Assembly (NCBI GenBank): GCA_902777125.1
Contig: CACYSQ010000015.1
Location: forward strand, 1 to 49,044
Origin: Ruminococcus flavefaciens
Lineage (GTDB): Bacteria; Bacillota; Clostridia; Oscillospirales; Ruminococcaceae
Direction: 5' to 3'
Length of the DNA: 49,044 bases
The notes under the pieces are model-generated. The model did not search any database and had not been told where the DNA came from. It saw only the letters and a program-made list of their open reading frames with translations. This document shows, piece after piece, positions 23,299-31,222 of the stretch. Made by a program: the position numbers and the translations under genes. How positions within the stretch are numbered: position 1 is the first letter of the stretch; each line of letters starts with the position of its first letter.

Positions 23299-24732
23299 TT
23301 ACGCTCTGCGTCGGCAGAGCTTTTTTATGGTTGCGGAGAATTCCTTGCTGTAGAAGCTTATGACTGCGATTATCATGAAGGTCAGCCACAGTCCGTACAG
23401 TGCCGGCTTCGTGATGATGACCCAGCACATGATGAGGAGAAGTCCGGTATTAGCAAGCGATTTCACGGCATTGAACCTGAACGGAACATAGTACCTTGCG
23501 TCGATTATTCTTGCCCAGAAGCAGAGGTAATAGCTGAGGAAGGTCGCAATAGCGGCGCCGTGTATTCCCCATTCGGGTATGAGGAAGAAGTTGAGGACGA
23601 GGTTCGCCATGCTTGCGGCAAAGCTTGTCCAGAAGGAGTTTTTCGTGTGCTTTGTAGCTGTGTATATACTGCTCAGGAATTGGTCGAGGCACATGAAAAG
23701 CACTGCAACAACGAGCACAGGAGTGTACTTGTATACCTGACCGTATTCACCGAAGCGGGCAGTGCTGACGAATATCGGGGTGACTATCTGGACGCCTGCA
23801 ATTAGAAATGCCGAGAATATGAACAGGACCGCTTCGTAAGCGCCGTAGACCTTCTCATAGAACCGGCTTCGGTCCTCGGATTCGTTCTCCATGATAGCGG
23901 ACATATTCCACGCCTGGAAGAATATCGTCGAGACCATTGATATGAGGTTCGGGACCTTTGTTGCAAGTCCGTAGATACCGGCAGCGCTCTCACCGAGCTC
24001 GACCTTGCTGCTGTGCATATAGCGTATGAACAGTCTGTCCGAGAAGCCCGTGATGACCCACATCACGACCGTTGGTATCAGCGGTACCGCAAATCTCATC
24101 ATGCTCGTTGCGAGGCGCTTGTTATAGCATTCAAGGCTGAGATAGCGGTGAAGTCCCGCAATGATGAACAGGAAAACTGCCGAGCAGAAGTCCGAGAGTA
24201 TGACCGAGAGCATGAAGCCCTTTACGCCCCAGTGGAAGTTCGAGATGAAAAGTATGCTGAATATCAGCAGGGTTATCGTGGCGAGAATGCCGTCGAGGGA
24301 ATAGAGCTTGACCATTCCCCTTGCACGGACAAACTGCGAGCACAGCGCCCTGAACGCCGAGGTGCAGACGTAAACCAGCAGGAGTATCGTATAGCCGTCG
24401 ATGAAGTCGAGGAACGATATCAGCCGGAATATCGGCGAAAGTATCAGCATGAGGACAAGTCCCATTCCGTTGAGGACGGTCGCCGTGGTAAAGACCTCGG
24501 ATTTATCGTATTTGTTGTCGAGACCGAAGCGGATAATGGCTTCCGTCATCGAGAAGGTGAATATCGGCAGGAGGAAATTCGCTGTTATCTCAAGGAGCTC
24601 CTTTGTGCTGAGGTCGGCAGGGCTGATATTCTTTGTATACAGCCTCGTAAGGAGCATTACGAGTATCTTCGAGCCGAAGCTGCCTATGGCGAAAATTATT
24701 GTGTTGAATGCAAGCTTTTTATATTTGTTCAT
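23299..24732 (-). CDS. Polysaccharide/oligosaccharide flippase (Wzx/MATE-like)
   Basis: A 477-residue polytopic membrane protein with about 12-14 hydrophobic spans and little else, starting MNKYKKLAFNTIIFAIGSFG, a typical start of polysaccharide-biosynthesis flippases of the MOP superfamily. The ATG at 24732 follows GGAGAG; the ATG at 24747 has no site. It should move a lipid-linked saccharide or similar polyprenyl-linked unit across the membrane. It has its own promoter and stands alone, convergent with the ACP cluster. A link with the envelope cluster at 3195-11254 is possible but not shown by position. Confidence 0.85.
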   Translation of the reverse strand: MNKYKKLAFNTIIFAIGSFGSKILVMLLTRLYTKNISPADLSTKELLEITANFLLPIFTFSMTEAIIRFGLDNKYDKSEVFTTATVLNGMGLVLMLILSPIFRLISFLDFIDGYTILLLVYVCTSAFRALCSQFVRARGMVKLYSLDGILATITLLIFSILFISNFHWGVKGFMLSVILSDFCSAVFLFIIAGLHRYLSLECYNKRLATSMMRFAVPLIPTVVMWVITGFSDRLFIRYMHSSKVELGESAAGIYGLATKVPNLISMVSTIFFQAWNMSAIMENESEDRSRFYEKVYGAYEAVLFIFSAFLIAGVQIVTPIFVSTARFGEYGQVYKYTPVLVVAVLFMCLDQFLSSIYTATKHTKNSFWTSFAASMANLVLNFFLIPEWGIHGAAIATFLSYYLCFWARIIDARYYVPFRFNAVKSLANTGLLLIMCWVIITKPALYGLWLTFMIIAVISFYSKEFSATIKKLCRRRA

Positions 24733-24768
24733 TTGCCCACTCTCCATTGTTCTATATCTGTATCTTAC

Positions 24769-24797
24769 ATTATAACATATATTTCCGGAAATAGCAA
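24769..24797 (-). promoter_or_regulatory. Sigma-A type promoter for the flippase gene
   Basis: Minus strand TTGCTA, 17-nt spacer, TATAAT, about 35 nt before the chosen ATG. A small palindrome TTTCCGGAAA lies in the spacer and could be an operator. Confidence 0.75.
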
Positions 24798-24955
24798 CTA
24801 TTATTTAGAGCTAAGAGATCAGAAATCAGAGAGCAGCAGAGACGCCCATTGAGTATCCGTTCAATGAATAATTGTTGTGTTCGCTGACGCGGACAGATTT
24901 GAATTTATTTTAGGGACGATTTTTTATTTCGCTGCCATGGACGCCTGTAATTTGA

Positions 24956-24982
24956 CGGGCGGACGTGGGCGTCCGCCCCTAC
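24956..24982. repeat. REP-like palindrome
   Basis: CGGGCGGACGTGGGCGTCCGCCCCTAC-type element, a 27-nt imperfect palindrome of the window-wide family. It lies in the gap of about 740 nt between the flippase and the next gene, together with the copies at 25014 and 25104, both promoters and the T-box leader. Confidence 0.8.
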
Positions 24983-25013
24983 AAAACGTGGTGGGGAGTT
25001 GAAAGGTATGCCC

Positions 25014-25037
25014 CGGGCGCACAATGTGCGCCCCTAC
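25014..25037. repeat. REP-like palindrome
   Basis: CGGGCGCACAATGTGCG then CCCCTAC: 24 nt. It is nearly identical to the element at 26268-26291 inside the transposase gene, differing only in the loop. Confidence 0.85.
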
Positions 25038-25103
25038 GAATGGTTCCGGATTGTCGCAACACGCGACTCAGGTGACGGGTCTCGGTTGTTGCCCCGATCA
25101 GTG

Positions 25104-25129
25104 CTTCTGCTTCGCAGAGGTGTCCACCG
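25104..25129 (+). repeat. 26-nt repeat, exact inverted copy at 34118-34143
   Basis: CTTCTGCTTCGCAGAGG followed by TGTCCACCG. The reverse complement occurs without mismatch in the sugar operon at 34118-34143. It contains a hairpin CTGCTTCGCAG. It represents a second REP-like subfamily. Confidence 0.8.
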
Positions 25130-25183
25130 TACCACTACTTTCTACTCTCTATTTTCTGATTACTAAAAGGGGCGTATGCCCCC

Positions 25184-25212
25184 TTGACAAATGCGGAAAT
25201 GTGTGCTATCAT
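25184..25212 (+). promoter_or_regulatory. Sigma-A type promoter for the T-box/thrS unit
   Basis: TTGACA, 17-nt spacer, TATCAT. Transcription should start near 25219, just at the beginning of the T-box leader. A small palindrome AAGGGGCG...CCCCCTT overlaps its upstream side. Confidence 0.75.
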
Positions 25213-25218
25213 AAGAGT

Positions 25219-25449
25219 TAGTGAAAACGATGACGAGGAAGGTATCCTGCCGCTTAGCCATTCCAGAGAGCAGCCGTCCGGTGCGAGGCTGCATGGCATG
25301 ACACGATACAAACCGCCTCCGAGTGCGCCCAATAAGCGACGGTATGCTCCCGTTACAGAGCCAACGAGATACGGTCTTTCCGTATGAAAATAGGGTGGAA
25401 CCACGGCTATGACCGTCCCTTGTGCATTACCAGCGCAGGGGATTTTTTT
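25219..25449 (+). promoter_or_regulatory. T-box leader (tRNA-sensing riboswitch), probably tRNA-Thr
   Basis: The conserved T-box sequence AGGGTGGAACCACG lies at 25392-25405. It is followed by an intrinsic terminator: stem TCCCTTGTGC / GCGCAGGGGA (25416-25442) and seven T residues. Stem I elements include CAGAGAG near 25264 and GGTGCGAGG near 25280. A candidate specifier codon ACC (Thr) is at 25312-25314, followed by a purine, which fits the thrS gene two genes downstream. Uncharged tRNA-Thr would pair with the specifier and the T-box and allow read-through. The leader family is clear; the specifier choice is by eye and less certain. Confidence 0.92.
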
Positions 25450-25474
25450 GTTCCTGCGTTCAGGAGGTGAAATA

Positions 25475-25852
25475 TTGAGCAATATCGTCTATAACAAGCA
25501 GGAGGAGGCTTTCGAGCTCCCCTATAAGCTGTGGGATAAGGAGCAGACCGTCCGCTTCTATGTCGAGGAGGAAGCCGAGATAATGCAGAACCTCTCGGCT
25601 ATCGCGGCTAAACTCGCAAGGCTCGACTCCAGCCGCAAGCTAATCGCTAAGCTTATCACCGACGAGGGTTTGTACGAGGGCGGCGATGCGGAGTCACTTG
25701 CCGATAACCTCTCGCTCGAAAACGTTTACGTCGATATCGACGAGGACGAGATTATCGTCTGTATAGATACCGACAGCTTCGACGGATATATGCCTTCCGC
25801 ACTCCATATCGAGCTCTATGGCGATGATTTCGAGATCACCGGCGAGGCGTGA
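25475..25852 (+). CDS. Hypothetical acidic protein in the T-box unit
   Basis: A 125-residue protein of unknown family. The start is TTG at 25475, 6-7 nt after AGGAGGT; the longer open frame would begin inside the T-box terminator. It is acidic and soluble, with a helical middle (EEAEIMQNLSAIAAKLARLD) and a beta-rich C-terminal half (NVYVDIDEDEIIVCIDTDS). No signal peptide, membrane span or catalytic motif is visible. It is the first gene behind the T-box, so its synthesis should rise on threonine starvation. The next gene starts at its stop codon (TGATG). Confidence 0.75.
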   Translation: MSNIVYNKQEEAFELPYKLWDKEQTVRFYVEEEAEIMQNLSAIAAKLARLDSSRKLIAKLITDEGLYEGGDAESLADNLSLENVYVDIDEDEIIVCIDTDSFDGYMPSALHIELYGDDFEITGEA

Positions 25853-26472
25853 TGGAACGTCCGGTACGGAAAATGATCCGCCTCGAAAATTACGATTATT
25901 CAAGGTGCGGTGCGTATTTTATCACCGTCTGCACCAAGGATAAAATGTGCATTTTCTGGGATAATAACGACAAATACAGACCGTTGAAGGCGGATCATGA
26001 TGATATCCCGAAAATGCAGAATACCGCGTCAACAATCCCACACGATCCCTGCAATACCACCGGTTCCGATTGTGTAGGGGCGCATTCTGTGCGCCCGACC
26101 GCAAGACATAAAATCCATTTATCAGAATTCGGCTGGGCTGTAAAGCATTCTTTCAAAACCTTATCGGAATATTATCCAATGATATATTTTGATAAATATG
26201 TTATTATGCCTAATCATGTTCATGTAATAATTCGTATTTCAACAGATTACATACCGCATGATAAAGGCGGGCGCACGGAATGCGCCCCTACAATTTCGCA
26301 GGTGATAAAGAATTTTAAAGAAAATGTCACCCGTGAGATCGGTTTTCCGGTATGGCAGAAATCATTTTACGACCGCATAATCCGCAACAAAAACGAATAC
26401 GCGGCATATTGCGGGTACATCGAACGCAACCAATACGAATGGGAAAGCGATGAATTATTCAGCAAAGAATAA
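25852..26472 (+). CDS. REP-associated tyrosine transposase (RAYT, Y1_Tnp family)
   Basis: A 206-residue single-domain Y1 (HUH) transposase, IS200-like. The N-terminus YDYSRCGAYFITVCTKDKMCIF is the usual first strand region, VIMPNHVHVIIRI supplies the HUH metal site, and YDRIIRNKNEYAAYCGYIERN carries the Tyr region near the end. Two REP-like palindromes lie inside the frame (26074-26097 and 26268-26291) and are translated as VGAHSVRP and GGRTECAPT; the first adds an extra stretch between the first motif and SEFGWAVKHSF. RAYTs normally act on REP palindromes like those seen across this window. No terminal inverted repeats of a complete insertion sequence were found. It is transcribed from the thrS T-box leader, an odd setting for a transposase. 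ATG at 25852 is used with a weak site, probably by coupled translation. Confidence 0.88.
   Translation: MERPVRKMIRLENYDYSRCGAYFITVCTKDKMCIFWDNNDKYRPLKADHDDIPKMQNTASTIPHDPCNTTGSDCVGAHSVRPTARHKIHLSEFGWAVKHSFKTLSEYYPMIYFDKYVIMPNHVHVIIRISTDYIPHDKGGRTECAPTISQVIKNFKENVTREIGFPVWQKSFYDRIIRNKNEYAAYCGYIERNQYEWESDELFSKE
26074..26097. repeat. REP-like palindrome inside the RAYT gene, copy A
   Basis: GTAGGGGCGCATTCTG then TGCGCCCG, 24 nt. Its reverse complement matches 26268-26291 in 23 of 24 positions. Confidence 0.9.
26268..26291. repeat. REP-like palindrome inside the RAYT gene, copy B
   Basis: CGGGCGCACGGAATGC then GCCCCTAC, 24 nt, inverted with respect to copy A, with about 170 nt between them. Confidence 0.9.
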
Positions 26473-26493
26473 ATAATATAAGGAGAGATGATC

Positions 26494-28434
26494 ATGATAA
26501 AATTAACACTTCCGGACGGCAGCGTCCGCGAGATCGAGGCTGCACAGTCAGCGGCAGAGATCGTAAAGGGCATCGGTATGGGACTTTACAAGTCCGCCTG
26601 CTGTGTAAAGATCAACGGTGAGGTCAAGGACCTCCGCACTGTTATCGACAGCGATTGCCACTTCGAGGTATGTACCTTTGACGTTCTCGACGGCAAGAAG
26701 ACCTTCTGGCACACTGCCTCCCACATTCTTGCACAGGCAGTAAAGAGGCTCTACCCCTCGGCAAAGCTCGCCATAGGTCCTGCTATCGACACAGGCTTCT
26801 ACTATGACTTTGACGTTGAGAAGCCTTTCACTCCCGAGGAGCTTGAGGCTATCGAGGCTGAGATGAAGAAGATAGTCAAGGAGGAGCTGGAGCTTGAACA
26901 GTTCGAGCTTCCGCCGGCTGAGGCTATCGCTAAATTAAAGGAAATGGACGAGCCCTACAAGGTCGAGCTCTGTGAGGAACACGCTGACAAGGGCGAGCCT
27001 ATCTCGTTCTACAAGCAGGGCGAATTCACAGATCTCTGTGCGGGTCCCCACCTCATGACTACTGCTCCCGTAAAGGCATTCAAGCTCATGTCATGTACCG
27101 GTGCCTACTGGAGAGGCAACGAGAAGAACAAGATGCTCAACAGAGTATACGCAGTCGCCTTCCCCAAGGCTTCGATGCTCGAGGAGCATCTCAAAATGAT
27201 AGAGGAGGCAAAGCTCCGCGACCACAAGAAGCTCGGCAAGGAGCTCGGACTCTTCATGTTCGACCACACAGCTCCGGGTATGCCCTACTGGCTCCCGAGA
27301 GGCTGGAAGCTCTTCAACGCACTTCTCGAATACTGGAGAGGCGTTCATGAGGATCACGACTATACCGAGATCTCGGGACCTGTTCTCTCCAAGAAGGAGC
27401 TCTGGGTCACCTCCGGACACTGGGATCACTATCAGGACGGTATGTTCGTTATCCCTGCTGAGGACGACAACGAGGTATACTGTGCAAAGCCGATGAACTG
27501 TCCGAATGCTATCAAGGCTTACATGAACAAGCAGCGTTCCTATAAGGAGCTCCCGCTCAAGTTCAATCAGGTAGACGTTATCCACAGAAAGGAGAAGTCC
27601 GGCGAGCTCAACGGTCTTTTCCGCGTTCAGCAGTTCAGACAGGACGATGCTCATATCCTCGTAACAGAGGAACAGATAGCCTCCGAGATCAACGATATCA
27701 TGGATATCGCAACGGAGATATACAAGACCTTCGGTCTTGAGTACAAGGCTGAGCTCTCGACCCGTCCCGATGACTACATGGGCGATATCAACGTATGGAA
27801 CAAGGCTGAGGCTGACCTCAAGGCTATCCTCGAGGACAAGTACGGTCCGGACGGCTACGAGCTCAACGAGGGCGACGGTGCATTCTACGGTCCTAAGATC
27901 GACCTCAAGATGAAGGACGCTATCGGCCGTGAGTGGCAGATGGGTACTATCCAGCTCGACTTCCAGCTCCCGCTCAACTTCAAGATGAAGTACATCGCCT
28001 CCGACGGCTCAGAGAAGCAGCCTGTAATGATACACAGGGCTATATTCGGTTCATTCGAGCGTTTCATCGGTATCATCACCGAGAATTTCGCAGGCGCATT
28101 CCCGTTCTGGCTCTCGCCTATGCAGGTAGGCATCGTTCCTATCCGCACCGAGCACAACGACTACGCAAAGAAGGTCGCTGACCTCCTCAAGAAGAACCGC
28201 ATAAGGGCAGAGGTCGATTACACCGACGACAACATGAAGAACAAGATCAGAAAGTTCAAGGACTTCAAGGATCCGTATGTTGTTATCATCGGCGACAACG
28301 AGGCTGCAAACGACCTTGTTTCTATCAATATCCGCGGAAACAAGCAGCTCAAGAACGTTCCGCTCGATAAGTTCATTGATATGTGCCGTACCATGAACGA
28401 GGAGCATTCCCTCGAAGTTATCGACACTCTTTGA
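26494..28434 (+). CDS. thrS: Threonyl-tRNA synthetase
   Basis: A 646-residue class II synthetase attaching Thr to tRNA-Thr. ATG at 26494 lies 8 nt after AAGGAG; the ATG at 26488 is too close. Domains in order: TGS (about 1-60, IKLTLPDGSVREIEAA), the editing/SAD domain (about 62-225), catalytic core (about 240-535), anticodon-binding domain (about 540-640). The core has CAKPMNCPNAIKAY, with Asn-Ala in place of the more common Gly-His after MNCP, then RVQQFRQDDAHIL (motif 2) and MIHRAIFGSFERFIGI (motif 3). It is expressed from the T-box leader through two inserted genes, 21 nt after the transposase stop. Function is clear. Confidence 0.97.
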   Translation: MIKLTLPDGSVREIEAAQSAAEIVKGIGMGLYKSACCVKINGEVKDLRTVIDSDCHFEVCTFDVLDGKKTFWHTASHILAQAVKRLYPSAKLAIGPAIDTGFYYDFDVEKPFTPEELEAIEAEMKKIVKEELELEQFELPPAEAIAKLKEMDEPYKVELCEEHADKGEPISFYKQGEFTDLCAGPHLMTTAPVKAFKLMSCTGAYWRGNEKNKMLNRVYAVAFPKASMLEEHLKMIEEAKLRDHKKLGKELGLFMFDHTAPGMPYWLPRGWKLFNALLEYWRGVHEDHDYTEISGPVLSKKELWVTSGHWDHYQDGMFVIPAEDDNEVYCAKPMNCPNAIKAYMNKQRSYKELPLKFNQVDVIHRKEKSGELNGLFRVQQFRQDDAHILVTEEQIASEINDIMDIATEIYKTFGLEYKAELSTRPDDYMGDINVWNKAEADLKAILEDKYGPDGYELNEGDGAFYGPKIDLKMKDAIGREWQMGTIQLDFQLPLNFKMKYIASDGSEKQPVMIHRAIFGSFERFIGIITENFAGAFPFWLSPMQVGIVPIRTEHNDYAKKVADLLKKNRIRAEVDYTDDNMKNKIRKFKDFKDPYVVIIGDNEAANDLVSINIRGNKQLKNVPLDKFIDMCRTMNEEHSLEVIDTL

Positions 28435-28447
28435 TAAGCAATCAGGT

Positions 28448-28514
28448 GGCTGCCCGTTGGCAGCCCTTGCTTTATACAGAATTATCATGTACAGGGCGGA
28501 TTTTTTCCGCCTGT
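28448..28514 (+). other. Two hairpins after thrS (possible weak terminator)
   Basis: Stem GGCTGCC / GGCAGCC with CGTT loop at 28448-28465, followed by a weak T tract (CTTGCTTTA). A second hairpin at 28491-28514 has T residues in its loop and a bulged G. They may end the thrS transcript or be REP-type remnants. Confidence 0.5.
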
Positions 28515-28541
28515 AAATAAAAAACAAACGAAGGGATTTTT

Positions 28542-29066
28542 ATGAACGAGCTTTGCATGATAATCAAGGACATGGTAATACCGAACTTTATGAACATAAG
28601 GACTTCACTGCGAACTTACGACAGAAATGCTCTTTGCTGCGGAGCTCCCTGCTGGCGATGGGCATATCACGCTATACACTCAGCGGACAAGTGGTTCATA
28701 AATCCCTGCGTTTACGATGAACCGCCTTTCCACGAGGAGGGGCTGGACAATCCTGACAAGCCAGCTTCTGTCGTGCTTTCAGATGAGCAGCTTCTTGAAT
28801 ATCTCGACGCTGTTGAGAAGAAAACACTCGATTATCTCGATACTCTCACGGACGATATGCTCTATGAATGTCCGGAAAACTGTGAGCATACACGCATGGA
28901 GCTTGTGCTGAGACAGTTCAGGCATATCTCATTCCATACGGGAATGCTCAACGGTCAGACGGCTCTTGCTACAGGAAAGTTCCCGATGTGGGTATCACAG
29001 GCTGATAAATATGTCGATGACGGGATCTTCTTCGGAAGATACCGCAAGGGTCAGGTCAAACAATAA
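28542..29066 (+). CDS. DinB-like four-helix protein
   Basis: A 174-residue protein resembling the DinB/YfiT superfamily of metal-binding four-helix bundles. Candidate metal ligands are in WRWAYHAIHSADKWF (His near 46 and 49) and RQFRHISFHTGML (His near 129 and 133), the usual one-plus-two pattern with a spare. Start after AAGGG. DinB-like proteins are often thiol-dependent transferases or stress proteins; the substrate here is unknown. A clear terminator follows. No promoter was identified, so it may rely on read-through from thrS. Confidence 0.7.
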   Translation: MNELCMIIKDMVIPNFMNIRTSLRTYDRNALCCGAPCWRWAYHAIHSADKWFINPCVYDEPPFHEEGLDNPDKPASVVLSDEQLLEYLDAVEKKTLDYLDTLTDDMLYECPENCEHTRMELVLRQFRHISFHTGMLNGQTALATGKFPMWVSQADKYVDDGIFFGRYRKGQVKQ

Positions 29067-29073
29067 TATCCGT

Positions 29074-29103
29074 AAAAAAGGACACCTTAGGGTGTCCCTT
29101 TTT
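29074..29103. terminator. Bidirectional terminator between the DinB-like gene and the sugar operon
   Basis: Stem GGACACC / GGTGTCC with a TTAG loop, flanked by AAAAAA and CTTTTT, so a U-tract forms on both strands. Genes converge here. Confidence 0.88.
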
Positions 29104-29137
29104 CAGTTATATCCTCCACGGAAATACCGGGCTCAGG

Positions 29138-30118
29138 TCAGCCTACAAGTCCCGAGCGCTCGATGCCCTCGGTGAAGTGCTTTTGCAGGAAGGTATACAT
29201 TATCAGCAGCGGTGTAATGGATATAAGGCAGCTCGCCTGCTTCCACACTATCTGCTCGCGGGGATTCATTTTAATGGTGGCATCGCCGAAAAGTCTCAGC
29301 GATATCTCACTGTCGAGGTTGTAGAGCATGGTGGATATCGTCCGGGTGTTGTGGAAAAACATCGTGCTGACGTAGTAGTCGTTCCAGTACCACACTATCG
29401 AGAAAAGGAAGACCGTGAGGAATGCCGGCAGCGCATTCGGGACCATTACCCGGACGAAGGTCATGAACGGTCCGCAGCCATCGATGTAGGCAGCGTCCTC
29501 GAGCTCGCGTGGGAGTCCGCGGAAGAACTGGCGGAAAATGAGTATCATAAGTCCCGAACGTATGCCGTTCGCGGTCATAGCCGGGAGGTACATCGTCCAC
29601 ATGGTGTCGATGAGGTTTTTGCTGAAAACTCCGCGAATGCCGAAAAATCTGAACTGGAAAAAGAGCGGGAGGGTTATCACCTGAGTGGGGACGAGTATCA
29701 TGAGTATGACGATGCCGAAAAGCAGCTTCTTTCCGCGGAAGCTGAACCTCGCGAAGCCGTAGCCGGTTAGGGCGCACGATACCACCTGAACGAACGAGCA
29801 GCCGACATTGAGTATCAGCGTATTTTTCAGCGCTTCCCAGAAGTCCATAGCCTCAGTAGTCTCCCTGATGATGCTGAGGGTCGGGTGACGCGGCACCCAT
29901 AGAACGGTAGGGTCGGTCATATCGCCGCTCTCACGGAAGGTGCAGCTTATCATGTACAGCAGGGGATAGAGTATGACGAAGCCGATGCCGAATAGTATGA
30001 GGAACCGGAAGAGCTTCCACAGCCGTCTTTTGAGGGCAGTCCGCCGGACATAGCTGCGTTCAGCCCTTGACATCGCAGCCATGTGCTGCTTCTGTATTTC
30101 GCGTTTGCTTTCAGCCAT
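29138..30118 (-). CDS. Carbohydrate ABC transporter permease (MalG-like), second pair
   Basis: A 326-residue inner subunit of a sugar uptake ABC transporter, six predicted spans after a long basic N-terminus (about 45 residues, KREIQKQHMAAMSRAERSY). The EAA loop that contacts the ATPase is visible as LEDAAYIDGCGPFMTFVRVMVP. ATG is preceded by AAAGGAGG. It is the last gene of the minus-strand operon and pairs with the MalF-like permease upstream. No ATPase gene is present in the operon, so a shared MsmX-type ATPase encoded elsewhere is expected. Confidence 0.9.
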   Translation of the reverse strand: MAESKREIQKQHMAAMSRAERSYVRRTALKRRLWKLFRFLILFGIGFVILYPLLYMISCTFRESGDMTDPTVLWVPRHPTLSIIRETTEAMDFWEALKNTLILNVGCSFVQVVSCALTGYGFARFSFRGKKLLFGIVILMILVPTQVITLPLFFQFRFFGIRGVFSKNLIDTMWTMYLPAMTANGIRSGLMILIFRQFFRGLPRELEDAAYIDGCGPFMTFVRVMVPNALPAFLTVFLFSIVWYWNDYYVSTMFFHNTRTISTMLYNLDSEISLRLFGDATIKMNPREQIVWKQASCLISITPLLIMYTFLQKHFTEGIERSGLVG

Positions 30119-30154
30119 GCGGCGTACCTCCTTTCAAAACAGTTGAGAGTTGCT

Positions 30155-30280
30155 GTAGGGGCGGATATTATCCGCCCGGGAATAACGGGTAGATCAACGG
30201 TGATATAGTGTAGGGGCTGCCTTTGGCAGTCCGCATAATAAAACTGCTTTCGGCAGCGGACTCCAGAAGGACGTCCCTAC
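30155..30280. repeat. Cluster of three REP-like palindromes inside the sugar operon
   Basis: Copies at 30155-30178 (GTAGGGGCGGATATTATCCG), 30210-30234 (GTAGGGGCTGCC...GGCAG) and about 30256-30280 (ending GTCCCTAC in inverted sense). They fill most of the 177-nt gap between the second MalF-like and MalG-like genes. The first copy is identical over 22 nt to that at 38317-38338. Confidence 0.8.
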
Positions 30281-30295
30281 AGCTTAGCTTTCGGA

Positions 30296-31222
30296 TCAAG
30301 AATCAAATTCGTAGTAGATGAAGCGGTTGATGATCGCGGCGGCAGCACCTATGGCGATGAGCACAATGCCGAAATACAGCCATGTCATCGCGGAAGACAG
30401 TCCGTAGTTCATCTCCTCGGTCTGGAAGAGCATTATCCTCCGCATGACCCTGTTCATGGGGTTCGTGAACGAGTCTATGACCGTGAATATCAGGTTTGCG
30501 AGTATGAACGGGCTGACGCACGGGAAGGTTATCTTCCAGAAGTATTCCCATGCCGTTGCGCCCTCTATCTGAGCGGCTTCCCTTGCGGAGGGCGGTATGT
30601 TCTGCAATGCCGCAAGGAACAGGAGTATCTGTATCCCGGAACTCCATACGATGCCGAAGACGTTGTCCGCGACCGTTGCTATGAACGAGGTCATTCTCTC
30701 GCTCATACCGTAAAATCCAAGGTCACGCATGAGGTCACCCACGATGTCAGTCCTGAACATCGTTGAAAACTGTGCCGCGCCGGTATTGCCGGTGGACTTT
30801 ATGTCGCCGCTGATTATCTCGTAGACCGGTCCTGTCGCGATTATTACCGGGAGGAAGAATACTGCCCTTGCGAGTGCTCTCCCGCGGAATTTCTGATTGA
30901 GCACGACCGCGATGAACAGGGAGAATATCAGTATCAGCGGAGTTTTCCACAGCGTTTCGATGAGAGTTTCCTCGAGGAGGTCGGTGTACTGCGGATCCTT
31001 GTTAATAGCGTAGCTGTAGTTATCGAGCCCGACCCAGTCCATGTCGATCCTTCCGGGCTTTATCGAGACCTTGCTGAACGAGTAGGCAATGGACTTGCCG
31101 AGGGGTATGAGGAAGAAAAGGAGCGTTCCGATGAGCCACAGGCTTATGAAGCAGTAGCCGTACAGCGATTTTCTGCGCTGGTAGGAGAGCCGCGGACGCT
31201 TCCTTTGTTTTTCGCCTTTCAT
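30296..31222 (-). CDS. Carbohydrate ABC transporter permease (MalF-like), second pair
   Basis: A 308-residue permease with about six spans after a basic N-terminus. The EAA loop is SAREAAQIEGATAWEYFWKITFP. The start ATG overlaps the upstream stop by one base (TGATG), with GGAGG about 12 nt upstream, so translation is coupled to the DUF5696-like gene. A long outside loop (about residues 40-75 and 125-175) with GDIKSTGNTGAAQF is typical of the MalF side. With the MalG-like partner it forms the second membrane channel of this operon, possibly for a different oligosaccharide from the first pair. Confidence 0.9.
   Translation of the reverse strand: MKGEKQRKRPRLSYQRRKSLYGYCFISLWLIGTLLFFLIPLGKSIAYSFSKVSIKPGRIDMDWVGLDNYSYAINKDPQYTDLLEETLIETLWKTPLILIFSLFIAVVLNQKFRGRALARAVFFLPVIIATGPVYEIISGDIKSTGNTGAAQFSTMFRTDIVGDLMRDLGFYGMSERMTSFIATVADNVFGIVWSSGIQILLFLAALQNIPPSAREAAQIEGATAWEYFWKITFPCVSPFILANLIFTVIDSFTNPMNRVMRRIMLFQTEEMNYGLSSAMTWLYFGIVLIAIGAAAAIINRFIYYEFDS

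Noticed and set aside
24013-24852. A 279-codon open frame on the plus strand opposite the flippase gene
   Set aside because: Charge-rich antisense translation with no motif; the minus-strand frame is a clear polytopic membrane protein.
24956-25037. Possible CRISPR repeats
   Set aside because: Units are palindromic, in mixed orientation, irregularly spaced, and lack similar-length spacers or cas genes; they fit REP elements.
25219-25449. A tRNA gene in the region before thrS
   Set aside because: Short tRNA-like stems exist, but the AGGGTGGAACCACG motif and terminator identify a T-box leader.
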